Made by a program: the position numbers and the translations under genes | In this document: piece by piece, positions 40,791 through 43,252 of the stretch | Position numbering within the stretch: the first letter of the stretch is position 1 | How the letters are laid out: each line of letters opens with the position of its first letter | From: Bacillota bacterium | GTDB taxonomy: Bacteria; Bacillota; Clostridia; Lachnospirales; Lachnospiraceae | Reading direction: 5' to 3' | Length of the DNA stretch: 43,252 nucleotides | Assembly: GCA_023441965.1 (NCBI GenBank) | Contig: JAEZNB010000035.1 | Span: 1-43,252, forward strand | The notes under the pieces: model-generated | Seen by the model: only the letters and a program-made list of their open reading frames with translations | Databases searched by the model: none | What the model was told of the DNA's origin: nothing

Positions 40791-42038
40791 CTAATCCAAC
40801 AGAAAATCAGCCAATGCACGATTACTGACATCAATACCATAACCGGTCAGACAAAGAGAAGTACCGCTCTCAGTTAACAAGCCCTTCGCTTTCAGTCCGG
40901 CGATCGGTCTGCCGAATACCTCTTCTATGCATTGCCCGAATCTTCTGTGAAATTCCTCTTTTTCTATTCCTCTGATCAGGCGTAAGCCCAGGAACATAAA
41001 CTCCTCCATCTGATCCTTACTGCTTAATAGCCGCAGCTCTCTTCTGATACCCGGTATACCCTGGAGCAAGCCGGATGGCGCTTCTTCTTCAGAACCGTAT
41101 GGTGCATTTTCGTAATTTATGCACACTTCTGTGCACGCTTTCAAATATTCCTCCAGTGAATCCGTATTCCGAAACCTGTGCCTCATCAGGTAGGAGGAGG
41201 CTCCCAAGCCAAGTCCCAGGTAAGGAATACCGGTCCAGTAGCCCAGGTTATGCCTGCATTCATAGCCCTCCTTGGCATAATTTGATATCTCGTATCTATG
41301 ATATCCATATTCCCTAAGGATCTCTCCGGTTCTTGCATACATCAGGCGGTCTGTCTCTTCATCAGGCAGCTGCCCTGAATCCGGTCTTCCTTCCCCATAC
41401 CGCTCATAAAAAGGGGTGCCCTCTTCAATGATCAGACTGTAAGCCGATATATGCTCCGGATTGAGTTCTGCCACCCTCTTTAAGGTTTCTTCCCAATCCT
41501 TCAGGGTCTGTCCCGGCAGTGCTGACATCAGATCAACATTTATATTAGGAAAGCCCAGACCTCTGGCCAGATTATAATTCTCAACAAATTGCCTGTAGTC
41601 ATGAACCCTACCCAAAAGCTTCAGCTCATGATCCAGGGTGGATTGCAGACCGAAGCTGATCCTGTTGATCCCTGCCTCTAGATAAGCACGAAGCTTATCC
41701 CGGTCCACTGTTCCCGGGTTCACCTCCAGCGTAATCTCAGGCAGCTCTGCTAAGGTAAATACCTCCCGGACCGTATCCAGCGTCTTTCTAAGGTAAGCGG
41801 CATCCACGCAGGAGGGTGTCCCTCCACCAATGAATATGGTCCCCACCTGATATCCGTCCATGCTTCCCCCATAGCTTCTGATTTCTCTTTGCAGGGCATC
41901 AAAATACCTCTTTCTCATTACTTCCCCGGCCGGAGCGGATAGAAAATCACAATAATGACATTTCTTTATACAAAAAGGGATATGGATATACAGCTCCAAC
42001 GGCTGCTTCTCCCCATTCTCCGCTAACTTTCTCTTCAT
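40791..42038 (-). CDS. hemW: Radical SAM heme chaperone HemW
   Basis: HemW (415 residues), a radical SAM protein related to coproporphyrinogen dehydrogenase HemN that binds heme and delivers it to respiratory enzymes in studied bacteria. The cluster motif is PFCIKKCHYC (CxxxCxxC, residues 23-30), with FIGGGTPS, RISFGLQS, NVDLMSALPGQT and YEISNYAKEGYECRHNLGYW typical. The fourth cysteine after CxxxCxxC that HemN has is replaced (YCDF), as in HemW. The start is the ATG at 42038 with GGAGG 8 nt upstream. The order lepA-hemW-hrcA is conserved in Firmicutes, here interrupted by the surface-protein gene. Confidence 0.95.
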   Translation of the reverse strand: MKRKLAENGEKQPLELYIHIPFCIKKCHYCDFLSAPAGEVMRKRYFDALQREIRSYGGSMDGYQVGTIFIGGGTPSCVDAAYLRKTLDTVREVFTLAELPEITLEVNPGTVDRDKLRAYLEAGINRISFGLQSTLDHELKLLGRVHDYRQFVENYNLARGLGFPNINVDLMSALPGQTLKDWEETLKRVAELNPEHISAYSLIIEEGTPFYERYGEGRPDSGQLPDEETDRLMYARTGEILREYGYHRYEISNYAKEGYECRHNLGYWTGIPYLGLGLGASSYLMRHRFRNTDSLEEYLKACTEVCINYENAPYGSEEEAPSGLLQGIPGIRRELRLLSSKDQMEEFMFLGLRLIRGIEKEEFHRRFGQCIEEVFGRPIAGLKAKGLLTESGTSLCLTGYGIDVSNRALADFLLD

Positions 42039-42075
42039 TGCTTGGACCTCCATTGATAAACCTCTGGGCCATCAG

Positions 42076-42181
42076 TTACATCACCTTTTTTGCTCCTCAT
42101 TCTTATTCAATAAGGTGATGTAAATACACTTACTTTCTACCAAGCTGTTCCTGCAAGAAAGAATCGCATTTACACCACCTT
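42076..42181 (-). promoter_or_regulatory. Three-arm alternative hairpin or triple operator between lepA and hemW
   Basis: Related 12-base segments occur three times: TTACATCACCTT at 42076-42087, its exact reverse complement at 42112-42123, and TTACACCACCTT at 42170-42181. In the lepA-to-hemW transcript the middle arm can pair with the upstream arm (14 bp with one G-U) or with the downstream arm (12 bp perfect), but not both. No U-run follows either hairpin. Confidence 0.6.
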
Positions 42182-42206
42182 ATAATAAGAAACTGCTTAT
42201 CCTGTT

Positions 42207-43252
42207 TTAATCGTCGTCCAGCTTCAGGACACTCATGAAGGCCTTCTGAGGAATCTCGACATTTCCTACCTGTCTCATCCTCTTTTTACCCTCCTTCTGC
42301 TTCTCCAGAAGCTTCTTCTTACGGGTTATATCACCACCGTAGCATTTCGCCAGAACATCCTTTCTCATCGCCTTAACGGTCTCTCTGGCGATGATCTTGC
42401 TGCCGATTGCAGCCTGAATCGGAATTTCAAAGAGCTGACGCGGGATTTCATCCTTCAGCTTTTCGCACATTCTCCTGCCCCGCTCATAGGCACTCTCGGC
42501 ATGTACGATAAAGGACAGTGCATCTACCTCCTCCTTATTGATCAGGATGTCAAGCTTCACCAGCTCGGACCGGGCATAGCCCTTCAGCTCATAATCAAAG
42601 GAAGCATAACCCCTTGATCTTGATTTTAGAGCATCAAAGAAATCATAGATGATCTCATTGAGAGGCAGTTCGTACTTCAGCAATGCTCTGGTGGTCTCCA
42701 TGTATTCCATGCCAAGGTAGACACCTCTTCTTTCCTGGCATAGGGTCATGATGGAGCCTACAAATTCCGTGGTTACCATAATCTCTGCCGAAACGATGGG
42801 CTCCTCCATATAATCAATGACAGAGGGATCCGGCATATTGGTCGGATTCGTGATATCCATCATCGTTCCGTCTGTTTTATAGATTTTGTATACAACGCTG
42901 GGCGCTGTGGTTACCAGGTCCAGATTATATTCTCTCTCCAGTCTTTCCTGAATGATTTCCAGATGAAGCAGGCCAAGAAAGCCGCAACGGAAGCCAAAGC
43001 CCAAGGCTACCGAGGTCTCCGGCTCAAATTGGAGGGCTGCATCATTTAACTGAAGCTTCTCTAAGGCATCCCTTAAATCCGGATATTTGGCACCATCGGC
43101 TGGGTACATACCGCAGAAGACCATGGACTGCACCTTCTTATAGCCGGGTAGGGGCTCAGCACAGGGACGGGCGGCATCGGTGACTGTGTCACCTACTCTG
43201 GTATCCTTCACATTCTTTAAGCTGGCTGTGATATAGCCTACCATACCCGATG
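42207..43252 (-). CDS. lepA: Elongation factor 4 (LepA), C-terminal part
   Basis: The last 348 codons of LepA, a ribosome-bound GTPase that back-translocates or remodels stalled ribosomes. The GTPase domain is outside the window. The visible part has the EF-G-like domain (SGMVGYITASLKNVKDTRVGDTV, MVFCGMYPADGAKY), LGFGFRCGFLGLLHLEIIQERLEREYNLDLV, and the LepA-specific C-terminal domain with RETVKAMRKDVLAKCYGGDITRKKKLLEKQKEGKKRM. The end, SVLKLDDD, is typical. It is the most upstream gene in the transcriptional order, 168 bases before hemW. Confidence 0.98.
   Translation of the reverse strand, partial: SGMVGYITASLKNVKDTRVGDTVTDAARPCAEPLPGYKKVQSMVFCGMYPADGAKYPDLRDALEKLQLNDAALQFEPETSVALGFGFRCGFLGLLHLEIIQERLEREYNLDLVTTAPSVVYKIYKTDGTMMDITNPTNMPDPSVIDYMEEPIVSAEIMVTTEFVGSIMTLCQERRGVYLGMEYMETTRALLKYELPLNEIIYDFFDALKSRSRGYASFDYELKGYARSELVKLDILINKEEVDALSFIVHAESAYERGRRMCEKLKDEIPRQLFEIPIQAAIGSKIIARETVKAMRKDVLAKCYGGDITRKKKLLEKQKEGKKRMRQVGNVEIPQKAFMSVLKLDDD

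Noticed and set aside
1..43252. CRISPR array, prophage, insertion sequence, tRNA or rRNA genes
   Set aside because: No regular spaced repeats, integrase or transposase motifs, terminal repeats or tRNA-like cloverleaf sequence were seen on either strand.

Overview
The window is a 43 kb stretch of a low-to-medium GC Firmicutes chromosome, most likely an anaerobic, endospore-forming member of the Clostridia close to Lachnospiraceae. The signs are the hrcA-grpE-dnaK-dnaJ order with a perfect CIRCE operator, the sporulation genes yqfC, yqfD and a BofC-like gene, a short-form HisG paired with HisZ, RecU, a RelQ-type small alarmone synthetase, and strong AGGAGG ribosome binding sites throughout. The lineage is an inference from gene content only. 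Every gene I accept lies on the minus strand, so the transcriptional order runs from the right end of the window to the left. Coding density is high, no gene-free stretch exceeds 300 bases, and I see no rRNA, tRNA, CRISPR, insertion sequence or prophage.

From right to left: lepA (5' part cut by the window edge) and hemW; a gene for a secreted, probably sortase-anchored surface protein with its own terminator; the CIRCE-controlled chaperone operon hrcA-grpE-dnaK followed by dnaJ, with a perfect inverted repeat and a candidate promoter between dnaK and dnaJ; then prmA, closed by a large terminator. Next comes an operon whose promoter carries a LexA-type palindrome: rsmE, a RelQ-like (p)ppGpp synthetase, an RsmF-like rRNA methyltransferase, an RsuA-like pseudouridine synthase, a HAD phosphatase, an RluD-like pseudouridine synthase and recU, ended by a terminator.

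The histidine block follows: hisZ-hisG-hisD from a perfect consensus promoter, then hisB-hisA-hisFIE from a second consensus promoter, probably reading on into alaS. The last his gene fuses a HisF-like barrel that has lost its catalytic residues to HisI and HisE. No hisH, intact hisF, hisC or histidinol-phosphatase gene is in the window. After alaS come rpsU (own promoter and terminator) and the conserved block yqfC-yqfD-phoH-pgpH-like-ybeY, then a DUF3048 lipoprotein, a SpoVB/MurJ-type flippase and a BofC-like protein.

The left end begins with a consensus promoter driving two FAD-dependent proteins (HI0933 family and COG2509 family), then proB, a DUF896 protein, 5-formyltetrahydrofolate cyclo-ligase, proA, hflK and hflC. 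The window ends inside the N-terminus of what looks like an M14-type carboxypeptidase. The region is mainly translation, rRNA modification and protein quality control with embedded proline and histidine synthesis. The unusual points are the catalytically degraded HisF-HisI-HisE fusion, the HE-for-HD change in the PgpH-like protein, the LexA-like box before the rsmE-recU operon, and a three-arm alternative-pairing element between lepA and hemW.
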